Positions 41,115-49,567 of a stretch of DNA of 54,070 nt are shown here, one piece after another. The DNA comes from Collinsella sp. (GTDB lineage: Bacteria > Actinomycetota > Coriobacteriia > Coriobacteriales > Coriobacteriaceae), in NCBI GenBank assembly GCA_019413925.1, contig DXMY01000023.1, forward strand, positions 1-54,070. The letters run 5' to 3'. Position numbers and translations under genes: made by a program. How positions within the stretch are numbered: the stretch's first letter is position 1; every line of letters begins with the position of its first letter. The notes below the pieces were generated by a model. That model was not told where the DNA came from. It saw only the letters and a program-made list of their open reading frames with translations, and did not search any database.

Positions 41115-43005
41115 GACCGCAGCCCAAGCACGCCCGGCCGACCTCAAGCGCACTGTGCGCCGCTTGCTCTCCTACATGGGGCATGCCAAGTTCTCGTTGC
41201 TCGCGGTGGGCGTGCTCGCCTCCGTCGCCGCCATCGCGAGCCTCGCCGGCACCTACATGGTGCGCCCCATCGTTAACGGTTTGGCCACGGGCGGGGAGGA
41301 ACTGCTTGCCAAGCAGGTCATCCTGACGGCGATCATCTACGCCGCGGGCGTGCTTTCGGCCCTGGGCTACTCGCAGATCATGGTGCGCGCGGCCCAACGC
41401 GTGGTGTCCGATATTCGCCGCGACCTGTTCGCGCACATCCAGACGCTGCCGCTCAGTTATTTTGACAGCACGCGCTCGGGCGACATCATGAGCTTTTTCA
41501 CCAATGACGTCGACACCGTCTCCGAGGCGCTCAACAACAGCTTTGCCAACGTGATTCAGGCCGCCATTCAGGTTGTGGGCACCACGGCTATGCTCATCAT
41601 CCTTAACTGGCAGCTCACGATTATCACACTCGTGTGCGATGCGGCCATTGTGCTGTATGCGCGCTACTCGGGCGCGCGCTCTAAGCGTTTCTTTGCTGCC
41701 CAGCAGGCATCGCTTGGCGACCTGGACGGATATATCGAAGAAATGGTCTCGGGCCAAAAGGTCATCAAGGTCTTTAACCGTGAGGCAGCGAATGTCGCCG
41801 GCTTCACCTGCCGCAACGACGAGCTTCGCCGCACCGGCACCGCCGCCGTGAGCTATGCCAACTCCATGGTGCCCATGACCGTCGTGATTGGCTACGTCAA
41901 CTATGCCATCGTCGCCGTGGCGGGCGGCATACTCTGCATCAAGGGGCTCGCCGACGTAGGTGCGCTCGCGAGCTACCTGGTCTTTGTGCGCCAGGCCGCC
42001 ATGCCCATCAACCAGTTTACGCAGCTCGGCAACTTCTTGCTCAACGCGTTGGCCGGTGCCGAGCGCCTGTTTGCCGCCATGGACCTTGAGCCCGAGGTGG
42101 ACGAGGGCTGCGTGGAGCTGGTGCAGACGGGCGACGCCGCGTGGGCGTGGAAGATTCCCGAGGGCCAGGGCGTGGGCACGTACGGGCACTTGCATGATGT
42201 GGCAGCCGTTGATGAGTCGGGCCGCGCGGTGGCTGCCGACGGCACCGAGCTCACGTGCGGCTTGGTCCCGCTTGCCGGCGACGTGCGCTTCCATGCCGTG
42301 GACTTTTCCTACGTGCCGGGCGCCCGCGTGCTCACGGACCTCAACCTGTTTGCCAAGCCGGGGCAAAAGATTGCGTTTGTGGGCTCCACGGGCGCCGGCA
42401 AGACGACCATTACCAACCTCATCAACCGCTTCTACGAGGTCGATGACGGCGAGATCACGTACGACGGCATCGACGTCAAGCACATTGCCAAGGCCAGCCT
42501 GCGCGGGTCGCTCGGCATTGTGCTGCAGGACACGCACCTGTTTAGCGGCACCATTGCGCAGAACATCCGCTTTGGCAAGCTCGACGCGACCGACGAGGAG
42601 GTGCGCGCCGCTGCCGAGGCCGCCTGCGCCGACTCGTTTATCCGCCGCCTGCCGCGGGGCTACGACACACCGGTCACGGCCGACGGCGCCAACCTGTCGC
42701 AGGGTCAGCGTCAGCTGCTCGCCATCGCGCGCGTGGCCGTCGCCGATCCGCCGGTGCTCATCCTGGACGAGGCCACGAGTTCCATCGACACGCGTACCGA
42801 AAAGCTCATCGAGCGCGGTATGGACCGCATCATGCGCGGACGCACCACCTTTATGATCGCGCATCGCCTGTCCACCGTCCGCGATGCCGACGCCATCATG
42901 GTCCTCGAACACGGCCGCATCATCGAGCGCGGCACGCACGAAGAGCTGCTCGCCCAGCACGGCGAGTACTGGCAGCTGGCGCATGGCTTAAAAGAGCTGG
43001 ATTAA
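41107..43005 (+). CDS. ABC exporter half-transporter, catalytic subunit
   Basis: 632 residues. It has an exporter membrane domain (VSDIRRDLFAHIQTLPLSYFD, FFTNDVDTVSEALNNS) and an NBD with Walker A GSTGAGKTT, signature LSQGQRQ and Walker B LILDEATSSID with the catalytic Glu intact. An insert of about 60 residues (around 335-395) sits between the two domains and is not usual for this family. ATG 41107 overlaps the stop of the preceding gene (ATGCCTAA), so the pair is coupled. The next 215 bases hold a hairpin. Confidence 0.9.
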   Translation: MPKTAAQARPADLKRTVRRLLSYMGHAKFSLLAVGVLASVAAIASLAGTYMVRPIVNGLATGGEELLAKQVILTAIIYAAGVLSALGYSQIMVRAAQRVVSDIRRDLFAHIQTLPLSYFDSTRSGDIMSFFTNDVDTVSEALNNSFANVIQAAIQVVGTTAMLIILNWQLTIITLVCDAAIVLYARYSGARSKRFFAAQQASLGDLDGYIEEMVSGQKVIKVFNREAANVAGFTCRNDELRRTGTAAVSYANSMVPMTVVIGYVNYAIVAVAGGILCIKGLADVGALASYLVFVRQAAMPINQFTQLGNFLLNALAGAERLFAAMDLEPEVDEGCVELVQTGDAAWAWKIPEGQGVGTYGHLHDVAAVDESGRAVAADGTELTCGLVPLAGDVRFHAVDFSYVPGARVLTDLNLFAKPGQKIAFVGSTGAGKTTITNLINRFYEVDDGEITYDGIDVKHIAKASLRGSLGIVLQDTHLFSGTIAQNIRFGKLDATDEEVRAAAEAACADSFIRRLPRGYDTPVTADGANLSQGQRQLLAIARVAVADPPVLILDEATSSIDTRTEKLIERGMDRIMRGRTTFMIAHRLSTVRDADAIMVLEHGRIIERGTHEELLAQHGEYWQLAHGLKELD

Positions 43006-43054
43006 CCCGTTCGAGCACGATGCTTTGATCCCTCCGTGCCCCTCACCTCGACTC

Positions 43055-43119
43055 AAACCATCACAACATTCGACGTTTTTTGCCAAAAACGGGAAAAGCA
43101 TCGAATGTTGTGATGGTTT
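43055..43119. repeat. CATCACAACATTCGA hairpin family, copy 1
   Basis: Perfect 19-bp arms (AAACCATCACAACATTCGA 43055-43073 and its complement 43101-43119) flank a 27-base loop containing AAAAACGGGAAAA. Copy 2 (44297-44361) has the same orientation and nearly the same loop. It lies before the gene at 43221. Confidence 0.82.
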
Positions 43120-43220
43120 TTCTGCCACTCGACCGGGTGGAATCGCTTTCTTGCGCACGAAGGTGTGCGGACCCGTGGGCGGGGGAATAAGGTTGGTTAT
43201 CCGACTCCATTGGAGGGTTC

Positions 43221-44258
43221 ATGGACCTGCCGATCGTCCTGTCCCATAAGACTGCCTGGCTGTACCACAACGTGGCGCGCCCGTCCGAGCCGCTCTCGCG
43301 AGCAAGCAGCCTATACGATGAGGACTCGCTTGCTAACGAGGCGGAGCCGACCGCGAGCCTGCCCAAATTGGGACTCGATGCCAAGGGGCTGAGGGCTTCA
43401 ACGGCAGTTGGGATCGTTACCGACTATCTGGTTTCGCTTGGTATTCCACGAGAAGAGCTCGATCATATCGACGCGCTCGTCAACTTCGATTTTGAGCGCT
43501 CGACGCCGGCTGGATTTAGGTGCCACGTGTTTGGGGCGCCGATACCTTCAGGCCATCTTATCGAGGTGGCAGAGGGCCTTCTGGTGGTTGATGAGGCCAT
43601 GTGCTTTGTCCAAGCGGGTTCGTGGATGAGCGAACCCGAGCAGCTGGAATATGGCTACGAAATCTGCGCCCGATACCATTTGAATCATCTGTCGACAGGC
43701 GATTATGTCGAGATGGGGCAGAGGAATACCGTTGCCGACTTGATTGCCTATTGCAATGAGAACCGATCTCGTCAGGGGGCCATACGCGCGGCCGCCGTGC
43801 TCAAACGCGTGCACGATGGCGCGCGGTCGCCCATGGAGACGGCCACCGCAATCCTGGTCGTCGCGAAGCGTTCCCAGGGAGGGTTGGGATACACCAAAAT
43901 CGAGCTCAACCATCGGGTCGATGTCCCCAACGAGTTCAAATACCTCGCTAAGGCCGGGTATTTCGAGATCGACGTATATGCACCTGCGAGCGGTACGGGG
44001 GTTGAATACAACGGCTCGGACCATCTGGATAAACAGCGCAGTGCGTCTGATGCGGAGCGTATGACCGTGCTGAGCGCGCTGGGCTTTAGGATGATCGTCC
44101 TCACCGGGACTCAGTTTGCCCACCAGCTGCAATTGCATCGGGCGGTGAACGCCATCGCGCTCGCTATGGGTCTCAAGTGCGACCGAAGCGAAGCGTTCCA
44201 GAAACGTCAAAACGACCTGCGAGAATTCGTGATTCGACACTGGGACGGCGGCCTTTAG
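43221..44258 (+). CDS. Protein with possible PD-(D/E)XK nuclease-like C-terminus, function unknown
   Basis: 345 residues. I do not recognise a named family. The C-terminal 90 residues (YFEIDVYAPASGTGVEYNG, then HLDKQRSASDAERMTVLSAL) have the order of small DUF559/Vsr-like nuclease folds: an Asp on one strand, a GVEYNG strand, and an R-x-x-D-x-x-R helix ending in a short T-x-x-Q-F strand. The N-terminal 230 residues are unassigned and look cytoplasmic. ATG 43221 has a GGAGGG site. The gene stands alone between two hairpins of the same family (43055-43119 and 44297-44361), as if carried as a cassette. Paralogues elsewhere in such genomes would be expected. Confidence 0.6.
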   Translation: MDLPIVLSHKTAWLYHNVARPSEPLSRASSLYDEDSLANEAEPTASLPKLGLDAKGLRASTAVGIVTDYLVSLGIPREELDHIDALVNFDFERSTPAGFRCHVFGAPIPSGHLIEVAEGLLVVDEAMCFVQAGSWMSEPEQLEYGYEICARYHLNHLSTGDYVEMGQRNTVADLIAYCNENRSRQGAIRAAAVLKRVHDGARSPMETATAILVVAKRSQGGLGYTKIELNHRVDVPNEFKYLAKAGYFEIDVYAPASGTGVEYNGSDHLDKQRSASDAERMTVLSALGFRMIVLTGTQFAHQLQLHRAVNAIALAMGLKCDRSEAFQKRQNDLREFVIRHWDGGL

Positions 44259-44296
44259 GGGCGTTTTGGTCCTTCTACGGGGTGCCGTGGGCAGGC

Positions 44297-44361
44297 AAGC
44301 CGTCACAACATTCGACGTTTATCGCCAAAAACGGGAAAAGCATCGAATGTTGTGATGGTTT
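44297..44361. repeat. CATCACAACATTCGA hairpin family, copy 2
   Basis: Arms 44297-44315 and 44343-44361 pair with two changes in the outer bases. The loop differs from copy 1 at only two positions. It is in the same orientation as copy 1, and the two flank the gene at 43221-44258. Confidence 0.82.
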
Positions 44362-44493
44362 GTATGCTGAGGATGGGCTTGGGAAGCCGGTCTTGCTCGA
44401 AGCGACCTGTCCTGTCGTACGGGTGTCGGCATGATTCTCTCGTGGGGTATTATGTTTTCCGAAGAATAAAACGCCGCGTGAGGGGAGGGCTGC

Positions 44494-45549
44494 GTGGACG
44501 GGCGCGTGCAACATGACGGCTTTGGCCGCGATATCAACTACCTGCGCATTGCCGTTACCGACAAGTGCAATTTCCGCTGCATTTACTGCATGCCGGCCGA
44601 TGGCGTGGCGCCCCGCGCGCATGACGAGCTACTCAGTGCCGAGGAAATCGCCCGCTTTGTGCGCTTGGTGGCGGGGGAGGGCATTCGCCGCGTGCGCCTG
44701 ACGGGTGGCGAGCCGCTGGTCAGCCGCCGTATTATTCCGCTTATTCGCGACATCCGCGCGATTCCGCAGATCGAGGACATCTCACTCACCACCAATGGCG
44801 CTCTGCTGCCCAAGCTGGCGCCGCAGCTCAAAGATGCCGGGCTTAACCGCGTCAACATCTCGCTCGACACGCTCGACCCTACGCTCTTTGGAAAGATCAC
44901 GCGCCTGGGCCGGCTCGAGCAGACCATGGCTGGCATCGACGCGGCGCTGGCTTGGGGCTTTGAGCCCGTTAAGGTCAACTGCGTTGTGGTGCGCCGGCTC
45001 AACCAGGATGTGGCGGCCCTCGCGCGGCTCACGCTCGACCGCCCCATCCACCTGCGCTTTATCGAATACATGCCCATCGGCGACGAGCACACGAGCTCGC
45101 ATTGCGCTGTGGACCCGCATGCGCCCGCGCTCAATCCCGAGCTGTGGGATGCGAGCGATACCGTGCCGAGCGACGAGCTGCGGGCGCGCATCAATGCCGG
45201 GGCCGCCACGGTGGGGCTGGGCGAGCTCGAGCCGCTCGACATCAACGACGCTCCTGCCGGCGCGGGCCCTGCGCGTTACTGGCACTTTCCGGGCGCGGCG
45301 GGAACGGTTGGCTTCATCAGCGCCATGTCCAACCATTTTTGCGCGAATTGCAACCGTCTGCGCCTGACGGCCGATGGCAACGTGCGTCCGTGCCTGTTTA
45401 GCGATGCCGAGTATTCGGTGCGTGAGGCGCTGCGCCGTGGTGATGATATGCAGGTACTTTCGATTTGGCGCGATGCCGTGGCCCACAAACCGCAGGAACA
45501 CGCGATAATTGATGGCACGCAACGATTTATGTCCCAAATCGGAGGATGA
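44494..45549 (+). CDS. moaA: GTP 3',8-cyclase MoaA
   Basis: 351 residues. It is a radical SAM enzyme that starts molybdenum cofactor synthesis from GTP. The N-terminal cluster motif is C-x3-C-x2-C in KCNFRCIYC; the C-terminal second cluster is in FCANCNRLRLTADGNVRPC. LTGGEPLVSR and the NISLDTL strand are in place. The start is GTG 44494 with AGGGGAGGG. The ribosome site of moaC-mobB lies in its last codons, and that gene begins four bases after its stop. Confidence 0.93.
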   Translation: MDGRVQHDGFGRDINYLRIAVTDKCNFRCIYCMPADGVAPRAHDELLSAEEIARFVRLVAGEGIRRVRLTGGEPLVSRRIIPLIRDIRAIPQIEDISLTTNGALLPKLAPQLKDAGLNRVNISLDTLDPTLFGKITRLGRLEQTMAGIDAALAWGFEPVKVNCVVVRRLNQDVAALARLTLDRPIHLRFIEYMPIGDEHTSSHCAVDPHAPALNPELWDASDTVPSDELRARINAGAATVGLGELEPLDINDAPAGAGPARYWHFPGAAGTVGFISAMSNHFCANCNRLRLTADGNVRPCLFSDAEYSVREALRRGDDMQVLSIWRDAVAHKPQEHAIIDGTQRFMSQIGG

Positions 45550-45553
45550 TCAT

Positions 45554-46855
45554 ATGGCCAAGAGCAGGTACGCCGATGCCACCAAGGCCGCTCGCAGGGC
45601 CGCGATGTCTGCCCACAAAGTCACGGCTGCGGCCGGCGATGCTGTCACTGCCGCACAGCCGACTGCCAGTGCTGCCACCGAGCCCGCCCGCGACGCCCGT
45701 CGCGACGAGCTGACGCACGTGGACGCCAAGGGCGAAGTACGCATGGTTGACGTGTCCGACAAGGCCGAGACGCATCGCATTGCCATCGCCGAGGGCACCA
45801 TCCTCATGCATCCCGAGACGCAAGCCATGGTGCTGCAGGATCGCGCCAAAAAGGGCGACGTGCTTGCCTGCGCGCGCGTGGCGGGCATCATGGCCATCAA
45901 ACGCACGAGCGACATCATCCCCATGTGCCATCCGTTGCTCATTACCAAGAGCAAGTGCGACATTGTGCCCATCGCTCCGGCGGGGACGCCTGTCGATGAC
46001 GTGCCCGAGGGCTGGGCGCCGGCGCGCGCGGACGGGCAGGTTGGCTTTCACGTGCTGGTTACGGCCGGCGTGACGGGCAAGACAGGTATCGAGATGGAGG
46101 CGTTGACCGGCGCGAGCGCCGCGTGCCTGACCATCTATGACATGTGCAAGGCGGTCGATCGTGGCATGGAGATCGTCGACGTGCGCCTGCTGCACAAGGA
46201 GGGCGGCCGCTCGGGCGTGTGGGATCGTGCAGAGCGTCAGGCCGCTGCTGTTGAGGCCGTGGGAGCCGCGGGTGACGCACCCGCGAACGCATCCGTCGCC
46301 GTCGCGCCCGCAGCTCCGACACCGGCCGTCCCCGCGATCGCGTTTATCGGCTACCAAAACTCGGGCAAGACCACACTCGTCGAGAAGGTTATCGCCGAGC
46401 TCACCCGTCGCGGCCTGCGCGTGGGTTCGCTCAAGCATCATGGGCATCACGGCTTTGATATCGACGTGCCCGCTAAGGACACCTGGCGCCATCACCAGGC
46501 CGGATCCAAGCACGTGGGGCTCATCTGCGCCACGCGCTGGGCGGAGTACGCCGACACGCGCGAGGAGGACGAGATGCCCGCGCGCGAGCTGTTGTCGCGC
46601 TACAACGATGTCGACGTGGTGATCATCGAGGGTTACAAGACCGAGGGCTTCGACAACATCGTCGTCGCGCGCTCGGGTGTCGACCGTCTGCGCGGCAAGA
46701 GCTCGCTCGATCTGGTCGACGGTCACACGCTGGCCCTTGCCTGCAACGAAGCCCTGGCACGCCAGGCCTTCGACGCCGGCTTTGCGACCCGAGCCATCAA
46801 CATCAACGACGCCCGAGCCATCTGCGACCTTATCCAAGACCATCTTCAGGCTTGA
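45554..46855 (+). CDS. MoaC-MobB fusion protein
   Basis: 433 residues. Residues ~55-235 are MoaC (MVDVSDKAETHRIAIAEG, IPMCHPLLI, VEALTGAS-like MEALTGASAACLTIYDMCKA), which completes cyclic pyranopterin monophosphate. An Ala/Pro linker leads to MobB from ~258 (Walker A GYQNSGKT at 266-273, SLKHHGHHGFDID, VIIEGYKTEG), a GTPase linked to guanine dinucleotide cofactor formation. The first 50 residues are an Ala-rich extension of unknown role. I chose ATG 45554 with GGAGGATGAT; an in-frame start inside moaA (45509) has no ribosome site. The fusion is uncommon in my experience, though both parts act in one pathway. No moaE, moaD or moeA lies in the window. Confidence 0.9.
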   Translation: MAKSRYADATKAARRAAMSAHKVTAAAGDAVTAAQPTASAATEPARDARRDELTHVDAKGEVRMVDVSDKAETHRIAIAEGTILMHPETQAMVLQDRAKKGDVLACARVAGIMAIKRTSDIIPMCHPLLITKSKCDIVPIAPAGTPVDDVPEGWAPARADGQVGFHVLVTAGVTGKTGIEMEALTGASAACLTIYDMCKAVDRGMEIVDVRLLHKEGGRSGVWDRAERQAAAVEAVGAAGDAPANASVAVAPAAPTPAVPAIAFIGYQNSGKTTLVEKVIAELTRRGLRVGSLKHHGHHGFDIDVPAKDTWRHHQAGSKHVGLICATRWAEYADTREEDEMPARELLSRYNDVDVVIIEGYKTEGFDNIVVARSGVDRLRGKSSLDLVDGHTLALACNEALARQAFDAGFATRAININDARAICDLIQDHLQA

Positions 46856-46861
46856 CGCTGC

Positions 46862-46961
46862 GCCGGCCCCAAGCACCCCATCTCGCCCCTCAAGCCGTCG
46901 CTCGCGTACCAAAGTACGCGTCGCTCCTCTTTCGGGGCGACCTGGGGCACTTGGAACCGGC
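46862..46961. repeat. 100-bp imperfect palindrome after moaC-mobB
   Basis: The outer 35-45 bases on each side are imperfect inverted copies (GCCGGCCCCAAGCACCCCA at the left; the right arm reads GCCGGTTCCAAGTGCCCCA in reverse). The centre is the perfect hairpin GCGTACCAAAGTACGC (46904-46919). It is not coding. Confidence 0.65.
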
Positions 46962-46980
46962 TCGCTGCGCTGCCATAACA

Positions 46981-47072
46981 TGCCAAAAAGGGACAGGGCT
47001 ATTTTGGCAGGTTTTATCTGGGCAAACGCCATTTCCACCACAAAGGGGCCAGGCACCTTTGTGGTGGTTTTT
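46981..47072 (+). terminator. Two hairpins incl. CCACAAAGG family copy 2
   Basis: TGCCAAAA / TTTTGGCA (46981-46988 / 47002-47009), followed by CCACCACAAAGG / CCTTTGTGGTGG (47035-47046 / 47056-47067) and a T5 run. These probably isolate the MFS gene from the molybdenum genes. Confidence 0.75.
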
Positions 47073-47075
47073 GCT

Positions 47076-47105
47076 TTGGTAGATTCTTGGGACATGCCTT
47101 ACAAT
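47076..47105 (+). promoter_or_regulatory. Promoter of the MFS leader transcript
   Basis: TTGGTA (47076-47081) and TACAAT (47100-47105) are 18 bases apart. Transcription would begin near 47112, giving a 5' leader of about 130 bases before the MFS gene. The GGTAGATT / AATCTACC inverted repeat overlaps these boxes. Confidence 0.45.
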
Positions 47106-47151
47106 CTACCAAGTAGTTCATGACGGGCGAAAAACGGAGAGAAGGGGCTTG

Positions 47152-47189
47152 ATGCGTCCTTAATGTTTCATGCGGATAGATTGATTTGA
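47152..47189 (+). CDS. Candidate leader ORFs (MRP and MFHADRLI)
   Basis: ATG CGT CCT TAA (47152-47163) follows a strong ribosome site, AGAGAAGGGG (47138-47147). Its stop overlaps a second start (TAATG), opening MFHADRLI (47163-47189), which covers the 5' arm of the leader helix. The layout is that of translational attenuators before drug-resistance genes. Whether they are translated is unknown. Confidence 0.4.
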
Positions 47190-47236
47190 CAGACGGTGGC
47201 GAATGCCCACCGCCCGTATTCGTATGAAACAAGGAG
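47165..47236 (+). promoter_or_regulatory. Structured leader adjoining the MFS ribosome site
   Basis: Bases 47165-47178 pair with 47217-47230 over 14 positions, two being G-U. Inside, CGGTGG (47194-47199) pairs with CCACCG (47207-47212). The 3' arm ends directly at the AAGGAG site (47231-47236) of the MFS gene. Translation through the 5' arm would open the outer helix. A ligand-binding RNA is an alternative; I see no known riboswitch motif. Confidence 0.5.
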
Positions 47237-47241
47237 TCTCC

Positions 47242-48516
47242 ATGCTCGCCTCTCTTTTCTCAAAGCCTCAATCATCGCTGTCCGTGCAGGCCAAGCGCCT
47301 GGTGGCGATGCGCTTTCTCATCTACACCGGCTTCCAGACCAGTTACTTTATCGGCGTTATCGGAACGCTTACCTATGCGGACGGCGCCTCGGTTGTCGCG
47401 ACGTCGCTGGCCGTTCTGTTTATGAACGTCTTCGTGATCTTGGGATCCATTGCGGGTGGCGCGGCACTCGACGCCTGGGGCCCGCGTCACCATTTTCTGT
47501 TGAGCATCGTCGGCACGCTGGCAACGGGCGCGGCAATCATCGCCTTTGGCAGCGCGACCGGAACAGTCCTTGCCGGCGCGGCGCTCCTGGGTTTTGTAAT
47601 GGGGTTCGCCCAGCCCATCGCCACGTCCTATCCGGCCTACCTCACCGACGACCCCGTCGAGCTTAAAGACATCAACTCCGCCATCACCATGTTTTCCAAC
47701 GTGAGCATTATCGTCGGACCCACGCTGGGCGGCTTTGCCGCGGCGGCTTCATCGTCGCGCGCGGTGTTCGTGCTCATGATGCTGTTCACCCTGCTCGCGC
47801 TCATTGCCGGCTGGGGATTTAAACCGCAGGCGGGCCACATCGCCGGGCAAGCGAACAACGATTCGGCGGAGGAAGGGGAGCGTGCGGTCCAAAGCCCCAA
47901 CACGTCCGCCCACGCCACCTTCGCGACCAGCATCAAGACAGTCTTTACCAACAGCGTCCTCGCCCTGCTGTTCTGCATCATCTTCCTCTCGAACTTTGGC
48001 TATGGCGCCTTTGACCCGCTGGAGTCGTTCTTCTACCGCGATGTCCTGCACATCGGTGTTGAGTGGATGGGCTGGCTCTCGTCGGCCAGCGGTGTGGGCG
48101 CGGTGCTAGGCGCCGTGGTCGCGCTCCGCTTGCCGCCGCGCTTCGTCAGCCTCAAAACGCTGCTCGTGGCGCTTATGTCCGTGGGCCTGGGAAGCCTGCT
48201 CTACGTGGGAACGCCGTACGTGGGCGTAGCCCTTGTCGGCCAGATTGCCCTGGGCGTGGCCTGGGGCGTCGTCAACCCGCTCCACAACACCATCGTACAA
48301 ACGACGGCTCCGCTCGAGCAGCTCGGCCGCGTGAACTCGGTCATGGGCTTTGGCAACATGTTCGCCGGCGTGGCGCCGCTGGCGATTGCCCCGTGGCTGG
48401 CGGCGACGTTTGGCGTGCAGCAGACGCTCGTTGGTGCGGGTATGGTCGTGACGGCGGTTCCCGCGGCGCTGCTGTTGTTTGGCCGCCGGCATTTTGATCG
48501 TGCCGCAAGGCAGTAA
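47242..48516 (+). CDS. MFS transporter, probable efflux pump
   Basis: 424 residues, about 12 membrane segments with a central polar loop (residues ~205-235). GGAALDAWGPRHHF matches the loop 2-3 motif of the MFS, and GFVMGFAQPIATSYPAYL is a typical helix 5 region. The layout is nearest to the drug/siderophore exporter branch (MefA- and EntS-like), but the substrate is not fixed. I chose ATG 47242 behind AAGGAG; an in-frame ATG at 47203 lies in the structured leader. The leader with two short ORFs suggests inducible translation. Confidence 0.83.
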   Translation: MLASLFSKPQSSLSVQAKRLVAMRFLIYTGFQTSYFIGVIGTLTYADGASVVATSLAVLFMNVFVILGSIAGGAALDAWGPRHHFLLSIVGTLATGAAIIAFGSATGTVLAGAALLGFVMGFAQPIATSYPAYLTDDPVELKDINSAITMFSNVSIIVGPTLGGFAAAASSSRAVFVLMMLFTLLALIAGWGFKPQAGHIAGQANNDSAEEGERAVQSPNTSAHATFATSIKTVFTNSVLALLFCIIFLSNFGYGAFDPLESFFYRDVLHIGVEWMGWLSSASGVGAVLGAVVALRLPPRFVSLKTLLVALMSVGLGSLLYVGTPYVGVALVGQIALGVAWGVVNPLHNTIVQTTAPLEQLGRVNSVMGFGNMFAGVAPLAIAPWLAATFGVQQTLVGAGMVVTAVPAALLLFGRRHFDRAARQ

Positions 48517-48581
48517 AAACCATCACAACATTCGATGAAAATCGCGATTTCGCCGAAAAACGTCGAATGTTGTGATGGTTT
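48517..48581. repeat. CATCACAACATTCGA hairpin family, copy 3 (opposite orientation)
   Basis: Perfect 19-bp arms at 48517-48535 and 48563-48581. The loop matches copies 1 and 2 best as the reverse complement. It lies right after the MFS stop codon. Confidence 0.8.
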
Positions 48582-48612
48582 GCGCTCCGGGCAGGCCGCC
48601 CTTCGGGTTCGG

Positions 48613-48645
48613 CCACCACAAGGGGGGGCAGGCACCTTTGTGGCG
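48613..48645. repeat. CCACAAAGG-family hairpin, copy 3
   Basis: CCACCACAAGG (48613-48623) pairs imperfectly with CCTTTGTGGCG (48635-48645). The family core GGCAGGCACC in the loop is kept, but pairing has decayed. Confidence 0.55.
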
Positions 48646-48733
48646 ATTGGGTCCCAACGGCCTGCGCCTTGGTATACCATGTACGCCGTTCACGAATACA
48701 CCCCACACCGCCGCACAACCCAGAAAGGCTCCC

Positions 48734-49555
48734 ATGGACACCACCTTCAGCCACATCAAAGCCGTGTTCTGCGATATCGACGGCACGCTGCTCACGAGCC
48801 GGCACACGGTGTCCCCGCGCACCGTGGCGGCGATCCGCGCCCTGCGCGAGCGCGGCGTGCTCTTTGGCCTGTGCACCGGGCGCGACGCCCACGCGACCGA
48901 GGCCATGTACGAGCTCTGGGGCATCGAAGGCCTGGTGGACGTACTCGTGGGCTGCGGTGGCGCCGAGGTCATCGACCGCGCGCACGACATCAACGAGCTG
49001 AGCTATCCGCTGCCGGGCGAGACCATCGCGCGCATCTGCAAGCACATGGCGGACCTTCCGGCAACGCCCGTCTGCCCCCGAGACGGCGTGTTCTACGTGC
49101 CCGAGAGCAACGCGTGCGTTGAGCATCTGTCGCGCGTCGACGGCGTGCCCTATCAGGTGGTCGATTTTGCCGAGTTCTTGCGCGAGCCGCAGCCCAAGGT
49201 GATGTTTACCATGGCGCCCGAGGTAATGCCGCAGGTCATCGAGCGAGCATCGACGTTTGTCGACGACACCGTCAAGGCGGCGGCCCTGCAAACCACGCAA
49301 CGGCTCTACGAGTTCATGGATCCGCGCGTGTCCAAGACGCGCGGCCTTGTGCGTGTGGCGGAGCTCAACGACATGGAGCTCCAGGACATCTGCGTGTTTG
49401 GCGATGCGGACAACGACACCTGCATGGTGGCCGACGCCGGCGTGGGTGTGGCCATGGCAAATGGCAGCGAAGCCACCCGCTCCGCCGCCGATTTTGTAAC
49501 CGCGAGCAACGACAAAGACGGCATCGCGATCTTTATCGAGGAGCATCTACTGTAG
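48734..49555 (+). CDS. HAD-superfamily Cof-type phosphatase
   Basis: 273 residues, typical for the Cof/YbiV group. Motif I is FCDIDGTLLTS, motif II LCTGRDAHA, the motif III Lys lies in SKTRGL, and motif IV is FGDADNDTCMVADAG followed by GVGVAMANGS. The class IIB cap sits in the middle. It dephosphorylates sugar phosphates or related metabolites in relatives; substrate unknown here. ATG 48734 follows AGAAAGG. It is flanked by hairpins on both sides and is probably a single-gene unit. Confidence 0.88.
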   Translation: MDTTFSHIKAVFCDIDGTLLTSRHTVSPRTVAAIRALRERGVLFGLCTGRDAHATEAMYELWGIEGLVDVLVGCGGAEVIDRAHDINELSYPLPGETIARICKHMADLPATPVCPRDGVFYVPESNACVEHLSRVDGVPYQVVDFAEFLREPQPKVMFTMAPEVMPQVIERASTFVDDTVKAAALQTTQRLYEFMDPRVSKTRGLVRVAELNDMELQDICVFGDADNDTCMVADAGVGVAMANGSEATRSAADFVTASNDKDGIAIFIEEHLL

Positions 49556-49567
49556 CGCCGGGGGAGA

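Noticed and set aside
44401..44493. Molybdenum cofactor riboswitch before moaA
   Set aside because: The leader is too short and lacks the known conserved core.
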